Assembly: GCA_030267565.1 (NCBI GenBank)
Contig: BRXU01000001.1
Span: 3,720,001-3,784,000, forward strand
Length of the DNA stretch: 64,000 bases
Direction: 5' to 3'
DNA from: Pleodorina starrii
Lineage: Eukaryota > Chlorophyta > Chlorophyceae > Chlamydomonadales > Volvocaceae
The notes beneath the pieces are model-generated. The model saw only the letters and a program-made list of their open reading frames with translations, ran no database searches and was not told the DNA's origin. The position numbers and the translations under genes were made by a program. Numbering within the stretch: the stretch's first letter is position 1; every line of letters begins with the position of its first letter. Shown one piece after another: positions 35,440 through 46,500 of this stretch.

Positions 35440-38400
35440 ATGGCTGCGCGCCTCCATCCCCCGCCAAGCGGACCTTGCAGCAGCAACAGCAGCAGGCGCC
35501 GCGGCCCTAGCGCCAAAGCGCAATCCCCGCCAGCACCCGCCGCCGTGGCGCCCCCTGGCAGCCACCGGGAACGGAGCTGGCGCACCCGCGCAGTGACACC
35601 CCTCTCCATCGGCTGGCAGCGGATCGCCGCGGCCACCACCACCGATACCGCCCATTCCAGCACCCCCTCCCGCGCCGCCACCTCGCCCCCAGCGGCCTCC
35701 CCGACTTCCCTCCGAGCGGCAGCTTCTCTGCCCGCGTCGCGGCCCTCGGCGTGTCCACGTGCGCTGTCGGCCGCCAGGCCGACCCATGGGTCAGGGCCAG
35801 TCAGGTTCTCGGCCCGGGTCGACGCCGCGGAAGCCGTCGCTGCGGGCGCTGCCGAGGACGCGGGAGTCGGCGGCGCCGGCGCTGGGACTGACCCACGGGT
35901 CGTCGTGGTGTACGATTTGTCGGATCAGGTGGTCGAGTACGAGCAGGTGCGCGTCTTTCTCGTCCAGGGGCGCCTGAAGGGACAGCTTTTCGGCGCGCAG
36001 CGCAGCGCCGCACTCGCTGTCATGTTACGCTGTGTTACGCTGTGCTGTGCTGTGCTGTGCTGTGCTGTGCTGTGCTGTGCTGTGCTGTGCTGTGCTGTGC
36101 TGTGCTGTGCTGTAAAAGCGGGGGCTGTCTCCACGCGAGCGCTTGGAACAAGCAGCTGACATGTGCTGTGCTGTTTGCTGCGGCTGCGGCACATTGTAAA
36201 CCCGCACTGGCCACGTCTTCCTCCCCGCCTCCCCCGCGGCCCTTCCCGCCTCTCTCTGTCCACCTCCCAGGCGTGGGCCTGGCAGCGCGCGCTGCTGGAG
36301 CGCGTCTCATCCGCCTCCACCGCCTCCACCGCCTCCGGCTCCGCTTCCATCGACGCAGCCGAAGGGACGCAGGCTGGCGGCCGGCCGCGGGGGCGCGGCG
36401 CCCGTCACTGCCTGCTGCTGCTGCAGCACCCGCCTGTGTACACGCTGGGGGCGGGGTCCACCACCGACCACCTCCGCTTCCCACCGGGTGAGAGCAGCAT
36501 GCGCCACAGCGCCAGCCCACCCGACCCGACCCGACCCGACCCGACCCACCACCCGCATGTCGAAACGCACATGTGCAGGCTCGTCGCCCATACCGCTGCA
36601 CCGAACGGAGCGCGGCGGCGAGGTGACGTACCACGGGCCCGGACAGGTGGGAGATGCGGACGGGTTCCCGTCCCCGTCTGTGAACAGCGCAAGGACTGGG
36701 CTGGGCTGGGCTGGGTTGGCAAGACGGCTTCGGTCCTTGAGACCTTGACTTGCTGGGCGGGCCGCGCGGAGCAAGTGGGGGAAGGCGCCGGCGTGTGGTC
36801 ACGTCTGCCAACGACACCCTGCGAAAGCGGTGTTCTGTTGCACGTACCCGAGAAGCTGGACACTGGGCCCCGTTCGGGTGGCCCCCTCCCTGTAGCCCCC
36901 GTGTGGGCTTGTTTTGGTGTCGAGCCACATCCCCTTGGCGTTGACTTTCTGACTCTCTATCCGGACCTGGTCACTCTCAGAACCCTTATCCATCACCCCC
37001 ACCACCGCCACCCTCCCTGGCGCCCTTGCAGTTGGTCATGTACCCCATCCTGGACCTACAGGCCCTCAAGCCCGACCTGCACTGGTACCTCCGGCAGCTG
37101 GAACAGGTGGGGGGAGCCGACCCACGGGTCACTCTCAGATCCCGGCCAGGGCCCAGGGCCCACCCCTCTGTCGCTGCCGCGCGCCGTGCACCGCACGTGT
37201 CAGGTCGCTTCCCCGCCTCCCACGTGTGCTGCCTGCCTTCCTGCCTGTCTACCTTCCCCGCTTTCGGCCCTGCCAATGCCCTCCTCGCGCACGCACTCTT
37301 CGAAGTTCTTGCCCTCCCCTCCCTCCCCCTCTCCCCCTCTCCCCCTCCCCCAGGTGGTCATTGAGGCGCTGGATTCGGTTTCGGGGCTGAAGGGGGAGCG
37401 CCTGGAGGGCCTTACGGGGGTGTGGGTGGAGGGAGCCAAGGTGGCGGCCATCGGCGTGAGGGCCAAGAGGTGAGGAGTGGGATGCGGAGGGGGAGGGGGA
37501 GGGGTGTGAAAGGGGTGAAAGGGGGGGCAGGCGGAAGGGGGAGCGGGCGGGCGGAAAGGGTGGGGAGGCTGGGCTTCCAATGTTTCCACGGGGGGAGCTG
37601 TCCGCCGAAAGGACTAGGCTATGGCTTTGAGGGGTGTTGTTAGGGGGCGGCTGGCTGGATGGATGGATACAGCTCGTAAGCAGTCTATCCGACCAGCCAA
37701 CTCACACATGCCAATGAAGGTAATGAACTGACGAACCGCCGCCAACCGTCAACCACCCATCAGGTGGGTGTCGTACCACGGCCTGGCGCTCAACGTGGTG
37801 ACCGATCTGGCGCCCTTCACCCGCATTGTGCCGTGCGGCATTGCCGACCGGCCAGTCACCAGCGTCAGAGCGCTGCTGGAGGCGCGGAGGGCGGCGGAGG
37901 ACCCCTTCGCGCCGCCGGGGACGGATTTTGGCCTGGCGGCGGCGGCGGGAGCAGGCGGCGGCGGCGGCGGCGACGACGGCATGATTCCCCTGGCGCAGGT
38001 GCGGCCGCGGCTCGGACCGCGGAGTGTGTGTGGCCGAGTAACCCGGACTGCCCTCCCGCAGTGCAGTGCCGCCCGTAGCGCCACATTGCATCAGCCGCCG
38101 CTTGTAGCAATGCGCTGCGTCGCCGCCGAGGCGAGGGCCGCTGTACTTCCGGACCGCTCCAGCGGGATGTGTCAGCTACTCAGCTGGCTTGCTCGGTTTT
38201 GTTTCGTTGCTTGATCGGTTGGTTGGTTCCGGGTTGCCGAGGCCTGATCGATACGACACGATAGACGACACGACAGACGACACGGCACAGGCGTACCGGT
38301 ACCTTCGCTCGGTGTCACACCCCAGCCCAGCTTCCAGGCCAACCACCAACCGACCAACCGCATGTCCCCCAAACCGCCGCCCCCAACCGCCCCAGGCCAC

Positions 38401-38812
38401 GCAGGAGGACCTCCGCCGCATGCTGGCAGCCACCGGCATGAGTCCACCGCTGCTGCAAGACACCGCACCGCCGCCGCCGCCGCCGCCAGACGGCCCCCAG
38501 GCCCTGGCTCCTGCTTTGGACCTTGACCTAGACGACCCCTTCGCCGCGCCGCTGTCGTCGTCGCCGCCGCCGCCAGCACGCGATGGTTCTGGGGGACCGG
38601 CGGCGGCGGCGCCGGAGGCGCCGCCGGCCGCCGGCGGCGCCGCAGGCGCCGCGGCGGCGGCAGCCGGGGCGCTGCAGGTCCGCAGTGACGACTGTACGGA
38701 GGTCGAGGCGCTGCTTCTTCGGGAGTACGGCTGTGCGCTGAAGGAGGCGTTCTCGGAGGTGTTTGGGTTGGAGCTGGTGGAGGGGGATCCCGGGGAGCTG
38801 GGGAGCTCGTGA
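35440..38812 (+). CDS. LIP2: Lipoate biosynthesis octanoyltransferase (LipB / LIP2 family)
   Basis: Transfers octanoate from acyl carrier protein to the lipoyl domains of 2-oxoacid dehydrogenases and the glycine cleavage H protein; lipoyl synthase then adds sulfur. Seven in-phase exons: 35440-35946, 36271-36487, 36579-36646, 37032-37106, 37354-37469, 37764-37998 and 38396-38812 (544 residues). The first 150 or so residues are Ala/Arg/Ser/Pro-rich and look like an organelle-targeting and linker region; mitochondrion versus plastid cannot be decided. Family motifs: [24 protein letters not shown] (253-264); [15 protein letters not shown] with the active-site lysine (about 318); [11 protein letters not shown]; and IVPCGI with the catalytic cysteine (about 352). 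Beyond the usual end there is an extra stretch of about 170 residues with Gly, Pro and Ala runs, finishing in an acidic, possibly helical segment. The start is the first in-frame ATG. Confidence 0.92.
35781..35792. repeat. GACCCATGGGTC dispersed element, copy 11
   Basis: Perfect copy in LIP2 exon 1, read as Pro-Thr-His-Gly-Ser in the N-terminal linker. Confidence 0.85.
35890..35901. repeat. GACCCACGGGTC dispersed element, copy 12
   Basis: Perfect copy in LIP2 exon 1, read in a different frame (Thr-Asp-Pro-Arg-Val) just before the conserved domain begins. Confidence 0.85.
36041..36113. repeat. (TGTGC)n pentamer microsatellite
   Basis: About fourteen TGTGC units in LIP2 intron 1. This is the reverse complement of the CACAG array in the bZIP intron. 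It ends directly in a TGTAA word at 36111-36115. Confidence 0.95.
37119..37130. repeat. GACCCACGGGTC dispersed element, copy 13
   Basis: Perfect copy 12 bases after the donor of the fourth LIP2 exon. Confidence 0.8.
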
Positions 38813-38862
38813 GGGGGTGGGCTTGAGAGAGGAACGGCGGCGAGGGAGGAGGGAGGGGGGTA

Positions 38863-38887
38863 GAAAATGATACCGCAGCGGAGACGA
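38863..38887 (+). repeat. ATGATACCGCAGCGGAGACG dispersed element, copy 3
   Basis: Third copy, 51 bases after the LIP2 stop codon, so in its 3' untranslated region. Confidence 0.75.
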
Positions 38888-39129
38888 GGGAGGGGGGAGG
38901 GAAGGGATGGAACCCGCCCGCCGGAAGGGGTCGCGAGGTGCGAGAGAGAACCTTTTGGGGTTCCAGTCACCGAGTGGATTGAAGGAGCGATGCGTTGGGG
39001 CAGGGGGGCACAGGATCAATATCAGTTGCCGGCGTGGATGGGGACTGGGAGGGGCAGGGGGTGGCCGTGGGGCGGCTCCGGCTGCAGCGGCCCATGCGCC
39101 CTGAAAGGACCGCTGCACGGGTGGGGTGT

Positions 39130-39134
39130 TGTAA
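39130..39134 (+). terminator. TGTAA polyadenylation signal for LIP2
   Basis: TGTAA 318 bases after the stop at 38812, a typical algal distance. No other plus-strand copy lies closer to the stop. Confidence 0.6.
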
Positions 39135-39889
39135 CGGAAGCGCCCAGGAGCGTAGAAGAAGGTAGAAGCGCAGTCTTCACGGGGCGCGCGGGGCCGCCCG
39201 ACCGACCAAACTGGAGCCCGGGCGCGATTGCCTCCAGGGAGAGCAGTGACCAGTGAGCGAGCGGGGACTCTAAATGGGCGGCCTCCAGGAGCGGTGTCCT
39301 CTCGGGGGGCGGGGGCGGGGCCCGGCCCGGTCAAGGTGGCGGTCGGTCGGTCGGTCGGTCGGTCGGTCGGTGCGCGACAGCACGTGCACGCGCGGAGAGG
39401 AACGCTCATGGACACTCGCACATCCTCACTCGCACATCCCCGTCTGCTACCGGTATTTGCCGATCGCCCTGTACCGCGCTCCCGCTCGAACGGACCCAGC
39501 CGGACGGGCACAGCCCGAGGACCCCCAGCTGCCCCCCGAAATACAAAATGAGCTCGAGCGCACGCGCGCGCGTGTATGCGTGTCAACCTCGCGATTGTGT
39601 TTGGCCCTACCCATGTATCATTTGTGAGGTATAATCCGCTGTCATCTGCGTGGCGGTGGCCGACGAGCGAGCAGGAACCCCAGCACCGCGTCGCGGTGCT
39701 GCGCCGCAGCGGAGCCACACGCCGCCGCCGCCGCCGCCGCTGCCAAGCACGACGGATCGCCCTGGCGCGGCAGAGCAGGACCCAAACACACGCCGTCACC
39801 ATCGCGATTGCACTCCGCCTTCCCACTCTTGCCCAGATCCCCAGACCGGCCCCCAAACGCGCCGCACCCGAATCCCCACGTCGTCTGGT

Positions 39890-39995
39890 CGGGTTATTTA
39901 TCATCTGGCGGGTCATTTATCATCTGGCGGGTTATTTCTCACCTGGCGGGTCATTTATCATCTGGCGGGTCATTTATCATCTGGCGGGTCATTTC
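39890..39995. repeat. Five tandem 20-bp units
   Basis: Units of GGGTCATTTATCATCTGGC(G) with a few substitutions (GGTTATTTCTCACCTGGC in the third), in the convergent spacer. Confidence 0.9.
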
Positions 39996-40488
39996 TAATC
40001 ACATATTCATCAACGGTAATAGCGTCGTGTGCGTGCGCAACGAACAATATACGGTACCGAACCTTATTCCCGGTATCAACGGCCCTCGAATTACCGTTAC
40101 CCACCCGCACATCACACGCTTCCCGACCCCGCACCTCCCACAGTCCCACCACCTACTATGCGCATCTGGGCAGCCCTGCGCGCCCGCTGTGCGATAATGT
40201 TGTCACAGTCCAACTGGAAACGTGCCGCGAATCTGCGCTGCGCTGGTGCTACCGGCCAAACCCGGCGCTGACCACCGGTCGCTGCGCAGGGTTTGGGGCC
40301 ACCGGTAAGGCGCGCATCGCCCCCACCTTCCCTCGCCCGCCATCGCCCACCGTTCAAACGTGCCGCCTGCCGCCCCCACCTTGGACCACCTCCGTCCGGG
40401 CCCCTCCTTCCAAGCCACCGCCGGGCGCCTCCCCCGCGCCCATCAGCCGCGCAGCGCGGCCGACGCCACCAACCCAGGCGGCTCGACA

Positions 40489-40500
40489 GACCCATGGGTC
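40489..40500. repeat. GACCCATGGGTC dispersed element, copy 14
   Basis: Perfect copy 48 bases downstream of the kinase stop codon. Confidence 0.8.
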
Positions 40501-40547
40501 GCCGGCGCCAGCCTCGACGGCCACGGCGACGGTGTCGCCGACGGCGG

Positions 40548-43500
40548 CTACAGCCCCGGCGGCTGCTGCGCCGGCAGCGCCGCCGGCTTATTATCCGCGG
40601 CGGGGTTGCGCGGCAGCGCTCCGGGTGACCCATGGGTCCGTCGGCTCGCGTTCCGCGGCCGCGTCGCGCCGCCGGCCGCGGCCTCCTCGTGGCCGCCGGC
40701 GGAGGCCCTGCCGAACGACGGGCCCAGGCCGGAGCTGCGGAGGGACGGGCGGCCCAAGGCCGCGTCGCCGCCACCGCCGCCGCCGGCAGCGGCCGCCGCC
40801 GCGGCCGCCGCCGCGGCCGCCGCTGACGTCAGCAGGCGCTCCGAGCTCTGACTGCTGCGCGTGAAGCTGCCCTGGCCGAAGCTGGGCGGCCCCGACTCCG
40901 GAACGGTTGAGAGGCTGGATTTGCCCAGGCGTAGCGCCTCGTCAAAGGAGTTGCCGCTGCCGCCGAGGCCGCCGCCGCCGGCTGCGGCGGCTGCGGCGAA
41001 GGCGTGGTTGGAGAGGTCGATGACGTGGCCGCCGCCGCCGGCAGGGGACGCGACGCCGGCGGCGCCCATGCCGGGGCGCACGAAGCGGGACCCCAGGCCA
41101 CGCCCGACGGAGCCGCCGGCGGCGCCGCCGGCGGGGCTGCCGACGAGCATACCCGGTATCAGCGCTGACGGCGCGGAGCTCGACATGTACGACAGGTCCG
41201 GCGGAGGCGGCAGCATCGCCGCCGCCGCCGTCGCCGCGGCAGGCGCCGCAGCGCGGTGGGACAGGTGCTGCATCGCCAGCGCCGCCGTCAGGCTGCCGGC
41301 GGCGACCAAGTCCTTCACACCGCCGCCGCTGCCGCCGCCGCCAACCTGGCCTCCGTCGCCGCTGCCGCGGCTCCTGTGGCTCGGGTCTTCATCGCCGTCG
41401 GCGGTCAAAACACCCTCGCCATCGGCGCCAGCGTCGACGTCCGCGCCCGTTCCGTACGACACGCCGCGCCGGCTGAACGACGGCGGCTGACCTCGCCCCC
41501 GCCGGCCGCCTCTGGTGGCGGCGCTGCTGCAGCCGCCGCTCTCGCCGCCGCTGCTGTCCCGGTCCCGGTCGGAATCCGACACCGCCGCCCCCGCCGAAGC
41601 CGCCAGGCGGCTCTTCGCGCCCACCACGTTCCGGATCGCGCCCAGCAGCCCGCCCCGTCGCGGTCGCTGCTGCTGCTGCTGCGGCGGCGGCATCCGCGAC
41701 TCGCTGCCCTGGCTGGCGGCCCCGCCGACGCCCCACGCCGCCGTCGGACTGCCGTCGACTCCGCCGCCGCCGCCGCCACCACCCCCGGCGGCCAGCCCTT
41801 TCGCCTCCAGCGTCCGCAGGCTGTCCCGCTGGAACCTGGGCGGCGCTCTGGTGGCGGAGGAGGGACTGCCGACGGCAAGCTGCAAAGATTGGGGTGGTGG
41901 CGGCGGCGGCAGCCAGGACCCCGGCGCCCTGAGCCGACCATTGGACCGTGGCTGCGAGACGGAGTACGGCGAGTTGTACGACCGCGACAACTGTCCAGTG
42001 GAGTACGGCCCGACGGCGCTGGCGCGACGGCGTGAGGAGCCGCCGCCGTCGGCCCAGCGGCCCGCACCTGGCGGCGCGTCGCGCCACGTCACACTAGCGG
42101 GCGGCGGGCCGCCGCCGTACCCGTATCCGTATCCGTACGACTCGTACGACGGGGCGGAGACGGCGTCACTTAGCGCGAGGAACGCGGCCGAGTCGAGCGA
42201 GCGGCTGAGGCCGTCGCCGCCAGATCCGCCGGGGCCGTGCACTTGCCTGTATGGCACCGCCAACGCCGGCGGCGGCCGTACATGGCTCTCGGACCACGGC
42301 ACGCCCAGCGGCGCCGCCGCGGCGGCTGTGCCGCCGCCGTTCTCCGCCGCCGCTGCGCCGGCGGCGGCGCCGCCGGCGGTGCCGGCCACATCCAGCATCT
42401 CGATGTGTCCTGCGGACATGGGCCCCATCGACCCGGGCGCCTGCAGCGCCAGCGGCGCGGCCTGGAGCGCCAGCGGTGCTCCGCAGCCCTGCAGCACGGA
42501 CGCGGAGGCCTCCGACTCAAGGGACATGAACACGGGCGAGCCGAAGACGCTGCCGAAGCCGGCGGCGCCCACGGAGGGTGAGCCCTGGGACAGCAGCGAC
42601 CCGGACTGCAGCTTCAGCAGCTGCTGCGGCTGCGGCGGCTGCTGCTGTTGCTGCTGCTGTTGCGGCAGGGGCCATGTGTCGCCGCCGACGGGGAAGCACG
42701 GCGACCCGGCCGCGAGTTGCGGCTGGCCCTGCCCAGCAGAAACAGCAGCAACGGCAGTAGCAGCAGCAGTAGCGGCCGGGGCGGCGTCTTGAGACTGAAG
42801 TCCCGCAAGCACCCGCCGCTGCGGCTGCACCTGCTGCATCCGCTGCTGCTGTAGCGGCTGCTGCAGCTCTTGCTGTAGCTGGTCCTGTGTCTGTGTCTGC
42901 TGGGCCTCCGGCCACGGCGAAAGCCGCGGCTGCTGCTGCGGCTGCTGCTGCTGCGGTCGGGGTGGTTGCGGCTCGTTCGCGGGAATAAGCGCGCTGCGTG
43001 CCGTACCGTCCACGAGTTGCCGTAACGTCGGCTCTGGAGGCTCCGCCTCCAGACCCGGGTCCTCCGACTCGCTGGCGGGGGTGATCTCGGGCCTGGCGGA
43101 GGCCCCGGTGGCGGCGCCGTCGCCGTACACGGCCGCCGGCGGCGGCGCCGCCGGTGCCGCCGCCGCTGCAGCAGCAGCCGCAGCTTCCGGCGGTTGAGCT
43201 TGTCTCATGTCGCCTCCGCCGCCGCCTCCACCTCCAGGATTCTCTTGCGTCGGCGCGACCTGGTGAAGGAGATACGGCGGCAGCTGGTAGTTCGGTACCG
43301 CAGACGTGGTGGCGGGGGAATAGCCGCCGACGGGCAGCGCTGGCAGCGAGGGCCCCAGTACGAGCGGCATAACCCCGTGGCCGTGGCCGAGGCCAAGGCC
43401 AGGACTGGAGCCGGGGTGAAGGTCGAGCGGAGAATGCGACCCAAGGGTGGGCCGTGTGAAGGGAGACGCCACGGAGGACGAGCCCCCGCCGCCGTACATG

Positions 43501-46500
43501 TACGGCGCCGCCGCGCCCGGCGGCGCGCCGAGGCTGGGTCTCGCGAGGGGACCCAGCGCGGCTGCTGCCGCTGCCAAGGCGGCCGCGCCGCCTGCAGGGC
43601 CGGACGGCCTGGCCGCCTGGGGCTGCGGCGGCCCGGCGGGGGCGGCCGGCGCGTGGTCCGAGGCCGCTCCCAAGCTGGGCCTGGCGAAGCGACTGGCCCC
43701 GAAGGGCGCCTGCGTCGCCGCTGCGGCGGCCACCGCAGGCCCCTCCGCAGGCAGCGCCTCCTGGCCCCACTGCGGCTGGGAGGACATGGAATGCCGGGCG
43801 AAAGGGCCGGCAGGGGCAGCTGGCTGGGGGAGGGGCAGGCCCGCCGCCGGCGCCGCTGGGCCCCACTCCGCTGGGGCAGCCAGGGACGGGCGCGCGAAGG
43901 GGCCCGCCTGCGGGGCCGCGGCGACTGCCACCGCCAGCGGCGGCGGCGGCGGAAGCAGGGCCGCCGCGGAGCTCCACTGTGCCCGCGCGCTGAGGGACGG
44001 CCGGGCGAACAGGCCGGCCCCGGGGCCCGGGGCGGCCGCCGCCACGGACGGCAGCGGTGGCTGAAACGCCGCGGCGCCCATCGACGGGCGGGCGAAAGGG
44101 CCGGCGCTGGGACCGGACGGCAGCGTTGGGGCAGCAATAGGGCCCGGATGAAGCGCGCAGTCCGCAAGGGGCGGGCCGCCGAGGCTTGGACGGACAAAGG
44201 GCCCTGCAGCTGGCAGCAGCAGCGGCAGCGGCAGCTCCGGTGGGGCCGCCAGCGAGGCGCGGGCGAAGGGGCTGGCGGCGGCGGCGCCGGCGGCGGGGCT
44301 GCAGATGGGACCCGGCGTCGTGACCCTCGCCACCGCCGGCACCGTCGTCGCTGCCGACGCTGCCCCCGGCGGCGTGTCAGTGTCAGGCGGCGGCGCCGCC
44401 AGGCTGGGACGAACGAAGCGGGTCCCGACGGCGGCAGCGGCGGCGTCGGCATCGGCGGCTACGCAGGCGGGGGTTGCAGCCAGAATGCCCAGGCTCGGGC
44501 GCGCGAATGGTGACGCACCCGGCGCGCCCGGCTGCACCGCCGGCTGCGCCATTGGCTGGCGGCCGCCGCCGGCGGCGGCGCCGCCGCCGGCAGCGCCAGA
44601 GCCTAGGCTCGGCCTGTAGAACAACCCCGCGCCGCCGCTGGCTACGCCGGCGCCGCTGGCTGCTGGTGGCAGCCCGCCGACCGCGGGCCGTTGATAATAC
44701 TGCTGCTGCTGCAGCCGGTGTCGGGAGCTGGGGTAGTAGTGGTGGTGGTGCTGATGCCGCTGATGCCACGTCGGAACTGAGCCAGTGGAACCCCTGCCAA
44801 AGGCCGGGCCGCCTCCGCCGCCGCTCGCTGCCGCCGCCGTCGCCGTCGCCGTCGCCACCGCGACAGTACCTGAACTGCCGCCGCCGCCATACGGCGACAG
44901 TACGGCATATCCGGGATGGCCGACGCTGGCCCGGGCGAACACTGGCAGGGTCGGCGGGCCGCCGGCGGCGGCTACGACAGCGACGCCGCTGCCGGCCAAT
45001 CCAAGGCGCAGCGGCGGCGGCGGCGGCTCCGCCGATGCTCCCGATGCTGCCGGTGCTGCAGCAGCAGCGCTCGCGCCCACGGCGGGGCTAGCTGCCGGGG
45101 CCAGCTGGCCAACAGCTGGCGGCTCCCGGGCAGCTGCCTCGTCCGGGTTGGATCTGGGAGTCGATGAGGACGCAGACGCTGCTGTTGCGGCTGTTGCTGC
45201 TGCTGCGGCGGCGGCGGCAGGTGCGGCAGCTGCCATCAGCCTCTGCGGTGACGCAGCGCACTCGTTGGTGGCCGCCGCCAGGCCGGCAAGCGTGAAATCG
45301 CTCGACTCTGACGCCGACGCAAGTTGCATCGCGCCACGGCCGTCTTCCGCTTCCGCCGCCAGCAGCTGCACCGTCCCTGGAGCGGTTTGACTGCGTACCC
45401 GCCGTACCACGGGCTCCGCGTCCCCCGCCGCAATCGCAGCCGCCGATGTCAGTGCCGACATCGGTGCCGCGCCCAGCGGACTGGGGGGATGATGATGCGG
45501 CGGCGCGGAGCGCACCGCACGAGCCGATACGACGGCGGCGGCGGCGGCGCCGCCGCTGGCGGTGATCTCCTCGCCAATCGACGGCCCCTCCTCTTCCAGC
45601 AGCAGCGCCTCCGCGGACGACCCGTGGGTCAGTGAGACGCAGCTGGTTGGCTCGTCCTCCGCCTCGGGTACAGTGGGCAGGTCTGGCGACGCGAAGCGGG
45701 GCGGCTCCGCCGGGATCTCAAACGCGCGCATGACAACCGCCAGCGCCGACGGCCCACTGCCGCCGCCCAGGCTGCCGCCGCCGTCTGAAACACCGCCGCC
45801 GCCGCCTCCAGGCTCCTGCGGGCCCCGCAGAGCCGCAGAATCGTCGAATGACGCCGCGGCTGTGGCTGCAGCGGTGGCAGCTGCCGCAACCGCCGGCACG
45901 ACAGACGTACTCTGCAGTGGCAGCGGCGGTGAAGCCTCCTCGGTCGTCGGCACGGCCCCACGCACCCCATCGGCCGCCGCCGCTGCGAGTTTCCGCGGGC
46001 TGCACGGTGATGTCGTGGCTTCCGCTGCCGGCGCCGCAGCGGCGACCGGCTCTGACGCTGCGCCGAATGGCGCCTCGTCCCCTGCGCTCGGACCGGTGGC
46101 CGATGCCGACGCTGCCGCCACCGCCGCAGGGCCGTTGCAATGGCTGGGCGCAGGGAATAACCCGTGGGTCAGCGGTGACGACGTCAAAGGCGCCGTCGAG
46201 ACAGGCGCCTGGCGCCTTGCGGCCGATGGGTCGCTCTGAAGCGCCGCCTCCGCCTTGCCTTTGTCGGCTGCGGTGGTGTGAGCGGCGACGCCGGCGCCGG
46301 CGGCCGCTGCCAGTGCGGCCGCCGCCGCCCCGGCGGAAGAACCACCTCGTCGGTCAGCGTCGCAGCAGCCCGAGCTGCCGCCTTCGCCGGAGCCCAGCTG
46401 CCCCTCCCTGGCGGCGCCCTGGCCCTGAGGCCCATCAGCCACCGCCGCCGCTGCGACGGCTCCCGTCCCTTCCGCTGCCCCAGCCCCTTCCCCTCCCGCC

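Larger units (their letters stand above)
39135..40547. other. Convergent spacer between LIP2 and the receptor kinase
   Basis: No supported gene. Holds a GGTC tract near 39340-39370, a 20-bp tandem array at 39890-39995 and two dispersed palindromes at its right edge. It should include the 3' untranslated region of the minus-strand kinase, but I found no clear TGTAA on that strand. Confidence 0.45.

Noticed and set aside
36042..36120. Plus-strand frame with repeated LCCAV peptide
   Set aside because: Translation of the TGTGC microsatellite in LIP2 intron 1.
43205..44513. Long open frames on both strands opposite or overlapping the kinase tail
   Set aside because: GC-rich low-complexity coding DNA leaves several frames open; only the minus frame continuous with the kinase motifs carries the conserved islands.
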